NCBI GenBank assembly: GCA_023053545.1 | Contig: JAKZAN010000001.1 | Location: 2,934,565 to 2,998,564 of the forward strand | Length of the DNA stretch: 64,000 nucleotides | From: Lepidurus packardi | Lineage: Eukaryota > Arthropoda > Branchiopoda > Notostraca > Triopsidae | Direction of reading: 5' to 3' | Shown here: in pieces, positions 43,232 through 54,005 of the stretch | How the letters are laid out: every line of letters begins with the position of its first letter | Position numbering within the stretch: the stretch's first letter is position 1 | Program-made: the position numbers and the translations under genes | Notes under the pieces: model-generated | Database searches by the model: none | What the model was told of the DNA's origin: nothing | What the model saw: the letters and a program-made list of their open reading frames with translations, nothing else

Positions 43232-43850
43232 TTTTTTTAATTGAATTGCGGGCGTAGGCTGAAAGTCTGTTGCCTGACTTATTTATTGTCAAATCATTTA
43301 CATGATTGTCTTAAAAACTTTATAACAAATTAGGGGGGGGGATAGGGAAGTTGGTATGGGTAAGAGTAGGAGGAGCAGTATCAAGTAATATGTTTCCGTG
43401 TTATTGGGAGGTTGAGGTGCAGAAAGTCCGTTTGGTCTCGGAAAGAAAGAGTTTAACAGCAGGGAAAAGTTTTGGGTTGGTGAGAAAGTTCAACGGATTG
43501 AAGTGAAATTTGAGAGAACTGTGAGCTCTAATCAGTTTTGCTCGATATTTGTTGAGCCATCGGCAATGTATAAAAACATGGTGTAAGTCTTGGACGGCAT
43601 GATCTGGTCAAGGGCAGGAATTTGTAAGCGAACGTTTGATTCTTTGCAAATAGCTCAACGTTGGGTAGTGGGTAGAGCGGACCTGTATAAGAGACGATAC
43701 GATGTTTCTGGGGTGTTTTGTTTTTATAATTGGTTTTAAGCCAGGCTTAACTCCAAGGTGCTTCAGATGAGTTGCTGAAGGAAGACTTTCCGATTCTTTT
43801 GTCCATTCAGTGATTCCTTGTGATTCAGTGATCCAGTGATTCATTCAGTG
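43232..43850 (-). mobile_element. LINE-E, 3' fragment of a non-LTR retrotransposon
   Basis: Minus-strand LINE tail: poly-T at 43232, then a 3' UTR with hairpin CAACAGACTTTCAGCCTACG (about 43251-43270), then the ORF2 C-terminus (PIIKTKHPRNIVSSLIQVRS, THYPTLSYLQRIKR), homologous to the end of LINE-D ORF2. 5' truncated. A degenerate CAGTGATTCA repeat (about 43795-43845) lies at the border with the next gene. Confidence 0.75.
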
Positions 43851-46339
43851 TCCTTCTGTACTAATGTTATTAGGACTTAGTATTGCTTGCAATGTATTTT
43901 GACGCAAAGTTGTATCTCTGAGCTTACACACTTTGCCAAAGTGAGAAGCGGTCAGTCTACTCGCCCTTGCATCAAACCAATCAGAAGAATAAGCCTGCTC
44001 TCTAGTTTTCTCTTCAAGGGCCACAATCTGCTCCCTGCTAAGCTGCTGTTGAGCAACAATCAGTTTGCACCTGTCACGTAAGATCTCCTCTGGCAAATCT
44101 GGCTTTCCATAATGGCAATCAGGTCCTGCGAAAGCTTCGCGCCTCCGAGTCAAAGCTTGTCGTGGAGAAGCAATAGCATTATTTTCCCGTGACTTCTCTA
44201 ACCGATTTCTGAACGAAAGAATATCGTCGTGACAATTCTTGGCAAAATTTTCTGTAGCAATGCTACAGGAACCATGTTTTTTCAAAATAGCAGCCTGAAA
44301 ACCTCGTCCATGGTGATATTCTAGAACAGCACCATAACATCGGTAATTATAAGATCCCCTTTGCGAGCGGAGAAATTGCTTGCCACCAGAGAATTTAGCC
44401 ACCATGGACATAAACCGCTCTGCGAGGTTAGTCGTAACTTCGGTAAGCAAACCTGCAGCTTTGCTCCTACAGCCCAACAAGATCTCCATTACTTCAGTGT
44501 ACAAAGCAGTGTGTACAGTCATGAGCAAAAAAACTGCTCAGCCAAAGCGCAGAGGTCTAATTAGGCCTCTTGAGACTGATTTACCTTCATTAGTGGGTGA
44601 AAGAGCTTGAACCAATCGGTTACAAGGTGCGCCCGGGAAATTCAAAGGTTTTGTTGATATATAAAAATATGTATGACTTTATTCCTTCGTTTCATGTGAT
44701 CTGTTAATACTTTGTTATACCACCATTATTTTCAATACACGCATGTAGTCTCCGTGGCATAGAGTCAACCAGCTTTAGCCAGAAATCTGAATTATCAGCT
44801 AATTGTTTCCATACTCGGCTTGCCTCTTCCCAGAGCGTATCTTCGTTTCTTATGTTGGATTGGCTAAAAAGGCACGTTATTGGAGTTTAAAATAAAGGAA
44901 ATTGAAATTACTTAATTTCTCGTTTAAGCATGGCCCAGATATGCTCAATAGGGTTCAAGTCTGGCGGCCTCGGTGGGTGGGATTTAGTCATACATATTTT
45001 TATATATCAACAAAACCTTTGAATTTCCCGGGCGCACCTTGTAACCGATTGGTTCAAGCTCTTTCACCCACTAATGAAGGTAAATCAGCCTCACGAGGCC
45101 TAATTAGACCTCTGCGTTTTGGCTGAGCAGATTTTTTTGCTCATGACTGTACATTCTGTTTCAATTTCTGACCCACTGACTTACAACCCTTTCCACCATC
45201 GCTGGCCGCAGTGCAAAAAGTGTGGTCATTCAAAAGATAATGTCTGGGACCATTGCTCAGAAATGAACGAAGTTGATCAACATTTCCCTTCAATCTAGCG
45301 TTACGATTGATTGCACCTCGTGCTGCACCGCCAAGTTTACGTATCAAAAGAGGGGTCAAAATTTTCTTATTGGCAGGGGTTTTGCCCTGAAGTTTATACA
45401 GAGCTTTCGTGAAATTTTTCATTACACGATTTGCACACTCAAGCTTGCGGACGGTTTTCTGAGTGCGAGGAGTATTAGCGAGGATAGCATTATGGGTCGA
45501 AGAGTCCCCGTCACCAATAAACGTTCGATAGCGCAAGCCGTGCTTGTCTTCAGCATCTCTAAAACCATCTACAATAATGGAGCTTTCCATTGCTGTAGAC
45601 GGACCGTCCCAGTTTTTGAAACATTCGTGGGGGCGAGGATCCACTTGTTTGTTCTTAGCTTGTTGACAAATGGAACAATATTTGTTACGAACTCCTACAT
45701 GCAATATTTTCTTGGTCCGCGCACCAATGATTACGCCCACACCTGACTTGGCTGTGTACCTGGTGCCGTGGCTCCTTTGAGACCACCCACCATCGCCAAG
45801 TACGGTTATGTACGGCGTGTTGTCTTCGTCGATTTGTTCAGCCCGTTCAGCCGATTCACGTTCTTCCTTCCCTGCATTTTCTATTTCTAGCTTTGCCTCT
45901 TTCTCCCATATTTTCCCAACTTTACGTTCCTGTTCAATAAATGAGTTGCGGTTCATTGAAGGAACGCCAACGGTTGCCATGAATTCTTCTAAGTGGTTAT
46001 GGGCTGCACCAATTTGCATAATTCCCATTGCAATTTTTGTGTTGACGGACAGAGCCTGAACTTTATCTGACCTCAAGCGTGCAGCATGCGGCGAAATGTT
46101 CTTTTGGGTAGGCCTTACATGCGCATATGGAGAAACCTGGTCAGTTGTTATGAAAATATTCTCCTGGCATTTCTCACATTTGAAAGCAAAACTGCTCCAA
46201 AAACCTTTCTTAACTTCCTTTTGGAAAGGAATGGGTGAGCGACAAATATCGTAGTGTTCAAAAATCTTATTGTGCCCTGACAAGAAACGCCTCTCAGTTT
46301 CTTTTTGCTACAGGATGACAGTATTTTTTTTCTTGCCAT
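43845..46339 (-). pseudogene. Mutator-like transposase with C-terminal YqaJ nuclease domain, broken
   Basis: ATG 46339 (MARKKILSSCSKKK), a frameshift near 46295, then a long frame to 45152. It shows a Cys pair (FKCEKCQENIF) and the Mutator-like transposase core: D in VLGDGGWSQRSHGTRY, GVGVIIGARTKKILHVGVRN, KYCSICQQAK, D in RTFIGDGDSSTHNAI and KLECANRVMKNF. After Tc1-C it continues at 44513 in frame (VHTALYTEVMEILLGCRSKA, LTEVTTNLAERFMS) and ends with the start of a YqaJ-type recombinase/exonuclease domain (DARASRLTASHFGKVCKLRD). The nuclease catalytic part is lost at 43845. Similar fused proteins occur in repeat families of arthropods and cnidarians as far as I recall. A transposon-borne gene is likelier than a host gene. 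Confidence 0.8.
44516..45149 (-). mobile_element. Tc1-C, internally deleted Tc1-like element
   Basis: 634 bp. Inverted repeats of about 163 bp starting CAGTCATGAGCAAAAAAACT, flanked by TA (44514-44515, 45150-45151). The middle keeps only the transposase end on the minus strand: PPDLNPIEHIWAMLKREIK, an intron (GTAATTT...TTTTTAG), then DNSDFWLKLVDSMPRRL and ENNGGITKY. Inserted within the Mutator-YqaJ frame. Confidence 0.9.
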
Positions 46340-47109
46340 TTTCAGTCAGTAGTACCGATGCAAAAAACAAATAACGTAATAACTTGCGCCACTCAATGTT
46401 TGTACGACTCACGAACTTTTTCGTTGTCGTTTTAAATGATCAACTACAATGCTATAATGTTTGAAACTATTCAAGAAATTGGTAACACCGAAATCAAGAA
46501 CCGCTGATGCTGATCTCTGATTACGGAATGCGTTCTAGTCAAAGTTTCATAACAATATTCCGAAAAGTTAGTGAAATAGTAAAAGTGAATGTCCTTTGAA
46601 ATCGCATTTTGGCAAATTACACAAACACTACAAATTAAAAAGTCCTTCAATTTTGAGAAATATTGAATTCCCCTCAGTAGAAAAATTATGCGTTTCCAGT
46701 TATTCCGTTGGGATATAATCAAAGCTTGTTGTTGTAGTGAATTTGAGATCGAAAGTGAAGGTTGTTGCAAAATACTGATCCTCAATAATTTGGAATCTAT
46801 TTTATTGGTTACTTCCTTTGACTGATTCATGTCTAAAAGCTAAAATATTCAGTAACTTATTTTACATTCCAGAGTTTCACGCTGGGGCCAAGCAGGAAAA
46901 ACTATTGCAAGATGTAATTTAGCGATCAATGACCTATCGGCATCAAGATGATCATCAGCGTGCATTACACTTTTCAGCAGGGCCATAGGAGTTTAACATG
47001 GCAATTTTAACCCGGTCATCAACATTTCGAACGAAAGCCCAAAAGAGCAAGATCTTCGAAGGCTATTAGTTGACTAGAGCTAGAATATAAACAGTGATCG
47101 CTAAGACGA
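46340..47109. other. Unassigned AT-rich sequence
   Basis: Upstream of the Mutator-YqaJ start. Contains an open minus-strand frame (46830-46471) with no recognisable motif and no homologue elsewhere in the window. Possibly 5' part or promoter of that element. Nothing else seen. Confidence 0.4.
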
Positions 47110-47390
47110 GCGATAAGATGGGTGGTAACCTTGAGTGTAAAGCACGGTAATGGCAATTTTCTAGGAAAATAGTATTATTTAGTTCGGAATTTCTAAGTAC
47201 ACTTCTAAAGCTTGGAAATTGGATTATCCCTTCCATTGGTATTTTATACATAAAACGACGGTGTCAGCCTTGACCATAAAGAATGGTAATGACAATTTTC
47301 TAAGAAAATATAATTGTTTATTTCGCCATTTCTAAATACTTACACGTCTAGCGCATGCAAATTGGATTATCAGTTAAATTGGTATTCCCT
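47110..47390. repeat. Two diverged tandem copies, period about 139 bp
   Basis: Copy 1 from about 47121 and copy 2 from about 47260 share AATGGCAATTTTCTAGGAAAAT / AATGACAATTTTCTAAGAAAAT-type blocks, then ATTTCTAA and AAATTGGATTATC in the same order. Between and after them no gene is seen. A relic of a longer tandem array is possible. Confidence 0.65.
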
Positions 47391-47559
47391 CCCATTCTCA
47401 AGCGAACATAGGGAGGAAATTCCTTAGCATAAGCTGACCTTTTCCCTTTACCCCATACTTTACCCTAATTATTGTGTGCAGACCTCTAGTGCGAGAAATT
47501 AGTCATAAGTGTATATTTATTTGTAGCATTCTCAGGATATAGGGGTCTATGCCAGCGAC
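47391..47559. other. Unassigned sequence
   Basis: No gene, repeat end or known motif recognised between the tandem repeat and the BEL-E gag remnant. Confidence 0.4.
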
Positions 47560-48213
47560 ATCTTTTGACGGAAAATAGTCAACTACTTACACCACACCGT
47601 GGCCTTAACGCTGCAAAGGACCTGAGTCGGTAATGCCATGTCTTGGCTTCTCGCAGAAAAGACAGTCGGGTTGAGCTTCTTGGCTGATGGCGAGGACATT
47701 AAAGGACTTTAACGTCTTATCCTGCTTGTTCGGTTTATAGGCGTCATGCTACGGCTTCGTCCCAGGGTTCTTCTTGGTATCCTTCTTCGGTGTCATCAAT
47801 TCGACAATGGGGACGAACCTTTCTCACGTGACTTTCTTTTCTAGCCAGGAGTCGAAGTCCAGTAAGTTCGGAGATCGAGGCTGCAGTCTCTTCATTTTTT
47901 CTCCCCAACGGCTCCTCAGTGGTGGCTGGAAGTTTAACTACGAGCTGTTCAATTAGGGTACCGCGCTGTGAAGCTCCTCGGAAAGCTCTTCCAGCTCTTC
48001 AAAGCTATTTTCCTTTACATGGGGAAAGCTGAGTACAGCTTGTACACAAGCTCTGGCGACCATGTGTGGGTGCCCATACTTACGGTGTAACTTCTCTAGG
48101 GCCTTTCGATACAGTGTCGGATTGTTCAAAACGCCCGCGATACCCTTTCGGACATTCGGTGCTAGTAATTCACGGAGAATTAACAGGCGTTGATCGTCGC
48201 TTTCAATTACGTT
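47560..48213 (-). pseudogene. BEL-E gag, downstream half
   Basis: Minus strand, continuing from 54006 across BEL-D: ESDDQRLLILRELLAPNVRK, GIAGVLNNPTLYRKALEKLH, RKYGHPHMVARACVQAVLSF, then a degraded linker. Homologous to the BEL-C capsid segment (NDAQRIAILRQLL...). Stops appear beyond about 47830, and the zinc knuckle is only vaguely visible (CLFCEKPRHG). Confidence 0.8.
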
Positions 48214-48469
48214 TGTTGCGGATTCCTAATTGCGTTCCTTCTATTCCCTCTTTTTTGTATTCCCACCCGATTTGTATGACGTTCCTAAAGTTGCTTAGAA
48301 GGCAGACCAGGGCAAGCGAAGGCTTGGTAGCCTTGCCGAGTCGTTCGTGTTCCGCCTGAGCATATTGATTGTTGTTCCTTGCCTTTGCTATAATAACAGT
48401 TCTTCCCTTGTGATTCATCTAGTTAAAATACACAACGCAGGTCATTTTCTATATCCAATATTCTCGACA
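48214..48469 (+). repeat. BEL-D 5' LTR
   Basis: 256 bp. Followed one base later by the PBS TGGTGCCGTGACCAGGAT (48471-48488), which differs from the CGAAACCC site of BEL-A, B and C. Confidence 0.93.
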
Positions 48470-48486
48470 TTGGTGCCGTGACCAGG

Positions 48487-49476
48487 ATGGGTCGCACAGC
48501 TGGTCAAACCATTGAGCGTTCCAAAACAAAGGCGAAACTCTTAGAGAAACGCATTGAATCCACGTTCCAAAAAATCGAAGATGCAGAAGAAGAAGAGCTC
48601 CCTAACCTCATAGAAACCGTGAACGATCTTATCGGTTCAATTGAAGATTGTTTGGGAGACCTGAAAATTGTGCATCAAGAGATTGAAGCGAAAGTGGACA
48701 TTTCAGACCTTGAAGATGTAGCTGAACGACAGTTGGAGATCCTTGGCTCCTTTAAAATTAAGCTTGCACAAGTCAAGAGAAGACATATGCCTATGCAGCG
48801 TGATTCGTCTCGGCCCACAACTCCTACTTATCACGAAACACCACGAGGCAACGCCTCACTTGCCAAAATCCTTCTCCCTACCTTTGAGGACGACATCTTG
48901 AACTGGAGTGAATTTTGGGATGCATTCTCAGCTGAAGTGGATCAAAATCCCGACATACCACCAGTCCGAAAGTTCAACTACCTAGTAGGACAATTAAAAG
49001 GTGCCTCATTGAAAGTCATCGGTGGTCTACCACGCACTGCGAAAAACTACGAGAACGCCGTAGCACTGTTAAAGGACCGATATGCCAAGCCGCTTAAGGT
49101 CACTAAGGCTCACATGAAATCTCTCATGTTTCTAAAGAAGCCCGAACACACCCTGCAGTCTCTACGAAGCTTTCTGGAGACCGTCAAGACATCCGTTAGA
49201 GCATTAGAAGCATTCGACAAGAACATTGAGAGTTATGGCGAATTCTTAGTTTGCGTTCTGGAGGACAAACTCCCCCCAATTACTATTTCCAACATGGCGA
49301 GATCCTTTGGGTCCCCTGATTGGAATTATGAAGACTTTTGTCATCGACTACAGCATGAGATTGAAGTGCTTGAAACCAGCGTCAATTCTACGCCCACACC
49401 CCCACAGAAGTCAACACCCACACAGAAAAGACTTGACAAGACTCACTCCAACCCCCAGCATCTGCAGCTGCCTTGA
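48487..49476 (+). CDS. BEL-D gag (about 329 aa)
   Basis: ATG 48487 is the first ATG after the PBS. N-terminal coiled coil (KLLEKRIESTFQKIEDAEEE), a DUF1759-type capsid segment (LPTFEDDILNWSEFWDAFSA, then KFNYLVGQLKGASLKVI, NYENAVALLKDRYAKP). The C-terminus is Pro/Thr-rich. It overlaps the pol frame near 49473. The pol frame is -1 and open well upstream, so frameshifting could join them. Confidence 0.9.
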   Translation: MGRTAGQTIERSKTKAKLLEKRIESTFQKIEDAEEEELPNLIETVNDLIGSIEDCLGDLKIVHQEIEAKVDISDLEDVAERQLEILGSFKIKLAQVKRRHMPMQRDSSRPTTPTYHETPRGNASLAKILLPTFEDDILNWSEFWDAFSAEVDQNPDIPPVRKFNYLVGQLKGASLKVIGGLPRTAKNYENAVALLKDRYAKPLKVTKAHMKSLMFLKKPEHTLQSLRSFLETVKTSVRALEAFDKNIESYGEFLVCVLEDKLPPITISNMARSFGSPDWNYEDFCHRLQHEIEVLETSVNSTPTPPQKSTPTQKRLDKTHSNPQHLQLP

Positions 49477-52400
49477 CCATCGGTACAAAGGAGAAACGTT
49501 GCCCGTTCTGCGATGACATACACTCTCCTAATCATTGCATCAAATTCCCGAATCCGGAAGACAGATTACGGGTAGCCAAGGAAAAACGCCTATGTTACAA
49601 CTGCCTGGCTGCCACCGGACACTCCAAGATCTCAGACTGCACTTCGAAGCATTCATGTCATTCTTGTGGAAAGCGACACCATACAAGCTTGAACTTCACC
49701 AAACCCCAAACGAATCACGCAGCTTCGCACCCCTCTGAGACCACAACAGTAATGGTCACCAATACGGTAGCTCGTACAGCGGTACTCTTGAAAACTGCAC
49801 AAGCAACAATTAGTAACCGTGATTGCACCTCGGTCGTCAACGTACTTTTCGACGAGGGTTCCCAAAGATCCTTCATCACTACTGGACTAGTTCGCAAACT
49901 CAAACTCCGCCCTCTTGATAATGTCGTCACGGGAGTGAGTTCATTTGGATCCCACACACCACAGACGTCCACGTTTCGATTAGTTGAAGTGAACATATCC
50001 ACTCTTGATGGCGAAAGCATTCCCGTCCAAACTCTTGTAGTCCCTTCGATAACAGCTCCACTTCAATTCGATATCGGCGTACCTCTTCGAACATTTGCGC
50101 ATCTTAGGAACCTGCCATTGGCTCAACCAAACCTTGACAACCTATCATTACTCCCGATCGACATCCTAATAGGAGCCGACCACTATTGGACTTTCGTTGG
50201 TAACGAGGTAATTCGTGGAGAGGGTCCTGTCGCTGTCAACTCAAGACTTGGGTTTCTTCTGTCGGGTCCCGTTCCTTGCTCGACAACTCCTTCTCCTAGT
50301 TGCGTCTTGAACATTAGTTGTTCACCTTCCCCACCATCCTTTGACTTGGAATCCTTCTGGAGAATTGATTCTTCGGGATTGGATCATGACCCTCCCAGCA
50401 TAGAGCTCGCCGAATACCAGGCCACAGCAATTACCTTCTCTGAAGGGAAGTACCACGCCAAGCTACCATGGCGCTCCTCCTACCCGCCACTCCCGTCGAA
50501 TCTCAAGATCTGTGAAACCCGGCTTGAAGGCCTATTGAAACGCCTTAGGCGAAATCCAGAACTTCTCGATCAGTATACTCGTATTATATCGGACTACGAG
50601 TCGCAAGGATTTATTGAACAAGTCGACGAAGCTTCCCTAAAACACTTCAACGTTCACTACATTCCTCACCACCCCGTCGTGAAACAGTCATCCACTACTA
50701 CACCAATACGTATCGTTTTCGATTGTTCGTGCAAGGCCAACGAAGACAATCCCAGCCTCAACGACTGCCTCGAACCTGGACCGCCCCTTCAAAATGATTT
50801 ACTGACGGTCCTCTTGCGCTTCCGTGTGCACCCCTTCGCAATCACAGCGGATGTGGAAAAGGCCTTCCTCCAGATCGGGATACCCGAGGAAGATCGGGAT
50901 TACGTACGTTTTTTATGGCCTGAGAACCCCAATATACCCGACTCACCAGTAAGAGTACTTCGCTTCAAGGTTGTTTTATTTGGGGCAACTTGTTCGCCGT
51001 TTATTCTCCTAGCCATCCTGGACCATCACCTACGCAAATCATCGAACCCCATAGCGGACGATCTCCGTAAGAACCTTTACGTCGACAATGTCGTTAGTGG
51101 ATCCTCAACAGAAGAGGAGCTCCTACGGTATCTTCCTGAAGCCGTTCGCCTTTTGTCAGAAGCCGGCATGAACTTGCGTCATTGGACATCGAATAGTGAA
51201 GCACTATGCGATCTCGCTGAGAAGCTCGGCATTTTAAACCAAGATCAACCGGTGAAGATCCTCGGCCTGCTATGGGATAACAAGGCCGACAACCTCACAT
51301 ACCCATATCCTTCTCGTCTGGTGTCCTCCTGTCCGCCAACAAAGCGAAGTATCCTGAAAGGGATTGCAACCATTTATGACCCTCTCGGCTACCTTTCGCC
51401 TATCACTATTCGTGCAAAGGTTCTGATACAAAAGCTTTGGAAATCGAACCTTGATTGGGACGAACCAGTAACTAACACGTTAGTCAATGAATGGACGAAG
51501 ATCGTCGATGACCTCGTCACCGTCATGAAACACCCATTTCCGAGACGTGCCATCCCGTCGAAAACACCTATCCATGTTTTTGCCGATGCGAGCATGAAAG
51601 CTTACGGGGCCGTAGCCTACACCACCTACAACAGCGAAGCTAACTTCCTAATTAGCAAGACGAAGGTCGCTCCTTGTAAAGGAGAGCTAACACTACCCCA
51701 ACTTGAGCTACAAGCATTAGCTACCGCAGCAAAATTAGTTTCTTTCATTCATTCCTCGATCAGCCCACCCATTTCCAGTCCCGCCTTTGTGATATGGACG
51801 GACTCCACCATAGTCCTCCATTGGTTTCATTCCCCTCCCTCATCTCGTCATTTCGTAACCCATCGAGTGAAGCAAATCCGAGAATGCCTACAAAACATAC
51901 CCTTTGAAGTACGCCATTGTCCAACATTCGATAATCCCGCCGATCTCCCTAGCCGAGGGCTGACCGCTAAGAAATTCATCGAAGATCCTCTGTGGAAAAA
52001 TGGACCCCGCTGGATCTGTCAACCCAGCACGTGGCCGACCCCAAGTGTCAACGTCCACTTAGTAAACGTCGAACCTCCACCGGTTACGGAAGATACGCCA
52101 CCAGTTGACCCTCCGTGCTTCCTTTCTCGATTTGAGTCATTTACGACACTCATACGCTCAGTAGCATGGATTCTGCGATTTACGCGGAACTGTCGCGGAT
52201 CTCGAAGTACCGTCCCTCTAACTTCCGAGGAGTTGAGAATCGTGGAAGTTAAACTGATAATGTACGTCCAAGCCCGTCATCTTCACACCGAACTAGCATT
52301 CTTGCGTAACCCGAGGTTTTCGAAGATGCCCTCACAGGTTCGAGCTCTGAACTTGTACCTCGACTCCACTGGATTGATAAGGTGCAGAGGACGCTTGTCT

Positions 52401-53765
52401 AACGCTTCCCTCTCCCCGGATGCGAAGTTCCCCATCTTAGTACCTAAGAAGTCCCATTTTGCTACTCTAATTGTTCGCTCCTTCCATTCATCATCGTATC
52501 ACGCGGGCGTCAACATCACCGTCGCCAATATACGAGACGTATTCTGGATACCCTCCGCACGACAGGTTGTGAAAGGCGTTCTAAGGAAATGTGTTGTGTG
52601 TCGTAGGCACACCGGACCCTCCTATCGTCAGCCACCCACGGCACCCCTACCAGAGTACCGAGTCAACCCAACTCGCCCGTTTGAAGTCACTGGTGTTGAT
52701 TTCGCAGGTCCACTCTATGTCAAGAATGCTCAATCGAAATCCAATACCCATTCATACATCTGTCTCTTCACGTGCGCTGTGACCCGAGCCGTCTATATGG
52801 AATTAGTTAGTGACCTTTCCACCACTACATTCATGCTTGCTTTGCGCCGCCTATCAAGTTTGTACGACTGGCCGAAATTAATCATATCCGATAATGCCAT
52901 GACATTCGTGTCAGCAGCTCAACAAGTTAAACTACTCCAAACCGATCACACCCTACATGAAGATCTTGCCAGTTTTAATACTACTTGGTTGTTTATTCCC
53001 AAACGAGCCCCATGGTTTGGGGGTCTATGGGAAAGGATGATTGGTATGACGAAAACCCTCTTAAAGAAACAACTTGGACGTTCCTTGCTTTCTTTCGATG
53101 AATTGCGTACGGTACTAATGGAAATCGCCACCATCCTTAACGATAGACCACTTACTTACGTATCGACCGACATCGAAGACAGCAACGCTATAACTCCGTC
53201 CACTCTGATCTTTGGTCATCGCATACGCACTCCTATATTTGCCAGTATTGAAACTCTCACTCTTGACCCTACATTCGCGGAAAAGGCTCTCCCAAAGAGA
53301 TTCGCCTTACAAAGGCGTCTTATTTCTCATTATTGGCAGAGGTGGAAGGAAGAGTACCTGAAGAATCTTAGGGAATTCCATATTTGTAACCTATCTTCTC
53401 CAGCCAATCAAGTTAAACCCGGTGACATAGTCTTAATCCATAACGAAGGCAAGCGACTATACTGGCCTATAGCTCGCGTGGAGAAAATTATTCCGGGTAA
53501 CGACGGTATCGTTCGTACTGCGACTATCAGAACTGCTAAAGGGGTTACCAACCGTCCAGTGACGAAACTTTACCCTCTTGAAGTAAGGCATGCCGTTGTT
53601 GAAGAAGTGGATTCCTCCGCTCAGCTTCCCGATCCATCGGAGCCAATACCCCTACGCAGGAATCGTCGAGAAGCCGCAGACCGGGCACTAGCCAAGATTC
53701 GTCAGTGGATCGGCCACGCACCATTACCTGATCAGCCCGCGCCGGAGGATGTTGCGGATTCCTAA
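49473..53765 (+). CDS. BEL-D pol polyprotein, intact (about 1430 aa)
   Basis: Zinc knuckles (CPFCDDIHSPNHC, CYNCLAATGHSKISDC, CHSCGKRHH), aspartic protease (NVLFDEGSQRSFI), RT (TADVEKAFLQIGIPEEDRDY; FGATCSPF; catalytic YVDNVVSG), RNase H (VFADASMKAYGAVAY; WTDSTIVLHW), integrase (H2C2 CVVCRR, TGVDFAGPLYV, IISDNAMTFVSAA, PKRAPWFGGLWERMIG) and a C-terminal DUF5641-type domain (KPGDIVLIHNEGKR, WPIARVEKI). The stop lies five codons inside the 3' LTR. No internal stop, so probably functional. Confidence 0.95.
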   Translation: MTIGTKEKRCPFCDDIHSPNHCIKFPNPEDRLRVAKEKRLCYNCLAATGHSKISDCTSKHSCHSCGKRHHTSLNFTKPQTNHAASHPSETTTVMVTNTVARTAVLLKTAQATISNRDCTSVVNVLFDEGSQRSFITTGLVRKLKLRPLDNVVTGVSSFGSHTPQTSTFRLVEVNISTLDGESIPVQTLVVPSITAPLQFDIGVPLRTFAHLRNLPLAQPNLDNLSLLPIDILIGADHYWTFVGNEVIRGEGPVAVNSRLGFLLSGPVPCSTTPSPSCVLNISCSPSPPSFDLESFWRIDSSGLDHDPPSIELAEYQATAITFSEGKYHAKLPWRSSYPPLPSNLKICETRLEGLLKRLRRNPELLDQYTRIISDYESQGFIEQVDEASLKHFNVHYIPHHPVVKQSSTTTPIRIVFDCSCKANEDNPSLNDCLEPGPPLQNDLLTVLLRFRVHPFAITADVEKAFLQIGIPEEDRDYVRFLWPENPNIPDSPVRVLRFKVVLFGATCSPFILLAILDHHLRKSSNPIADDLRKNLYVDNVVSGSSTEEELLRYLPEAVRLLSEAGMNLRHWTSNSEALCDLAEKLGILNQDQPVKILGLLWDNKADNLTYPYPSRLVSSCPPTKRSILKGIATIYDPLGYLSPITIRAKVLIQKLWKSNLDWDEPVTNTLVNEWTKIVDDLVTVMKHPFPRRAIPSKTPIHVFADASMKAYGAVAYTTYNSEANFLISKTKVAPCKGELTLPQLELQALATAAKLVSFIHSSISPPISSPAFVIWTDSTIVLHWFHSPPSSRHFVTHRVKQIRECLQNIPFEVRHCPTFDNPADLPSRGLTAKKFIEDPLWKNGPRWICQPSTWPTPSVNVHLVNVEPPPVTEDTPPVDPPCFLSRFESFTTLIRSVAWILRFTRNCRGSRSTVPLTSEELRIVEVKLIMYVQARHLHTELAFLRNPRFSKMPSQVRALNLYLDSTGLIRCRGRLSNASLSPDAKFPILVPKKSHFATLIVRSFHSSSYHAGVNITVANIRDVFWIPSARQVVKGVLRKCVVCRRHTGPSYRQPPTAPLPEYRVNPTRPFEVTGVDFAGPLYVKNAQSKSNTHSYICLFTCAVTRAVYMELVSDLSTTTFMLALRRLSSLYDWPKLIISDNAMTFVSAAQQVKLLQTDHTLHEDLASFNTTWLFIPKRAPWFGGLWERMIGMTKTLLKKQLGRSLLSFDELRTVLMEIATILNDRPLTYVSTDIEDSNAITPSTLIFGHRIRTPIFASIETLTLDPTFAEKALPKRFALQRRLISHYWQRWKEEYLKNLREFHICNLSSPANQVKPGDIVLIHNEGKRLYWPIARVEKIIPGNDGIVRTATIRTAKGVTNRPVTKLYPLEVRHAVVEEVDSSAQLPDPSEPIPLRRNRREAADRALAKIRQWIGHAPLPDQPAPEDVADS

Positions 53766-54005
53766 TTGCGTTCCTTCTATTCCCTCTTTTTTGTATTCCC
53801 ACCCGATTTGTATGACGTTCCTAAAGTTGCTTAGAAGGCAGACCAGGGGAAGCGAAGGCTTGGTAGCCTTGCCGAGTCGTTCGTGTTCCGCCTGAGCATA
53901 TTGATTGTTGTTCCTTGCCTTTGCTATAATAACAGTTCTTCCCTTGTGATTCATCTAGTTAAAATACACAACGCAGGACATTTTCTATGTCCAATATTCT
54001 CGACA
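53750..54005 (+). repeat. BEL-D 3' LTR
   Basis: 256 bp, nearly identical to 48214-48469 (visible differences: GGGCAAG/GGGGAAG, CAGGTCA/CAGGACA, TATATCC/TATGTCC). Followed by ACGTT. Confidence 0.93.

Larger units (their letters stand above)
48214..54005 (+). mobile_element. BEL-D, complete BEL/Pao retrotransposon
   Basis: 5792 bp with 256-bp LTRs (48214-48469, 53750-54005; TGTTGCGG...CTCGACA) that differ at about three positions, a 5-bp duplication ACGTT (48209-48213, 54006-54010), a PBS and open gag and pol. No envelope frame. Inserted in the gag of BEL-E. It looks young. Confidence 0.95.

Noticed and set aside
46471-46830. 119-codon minus-strand frame as a possible gene
   Set aside because: Low complexity of residues, no motif and no homologue in the window. 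Not better than chance in AT-rich DNA.
48214-54005. Possible envelope gene making BEL-D or Gypsy-C an endogenous retrovirus
   Set aside because: Pol ends inside or close to the LTR in both, leaving no room for a third frame.
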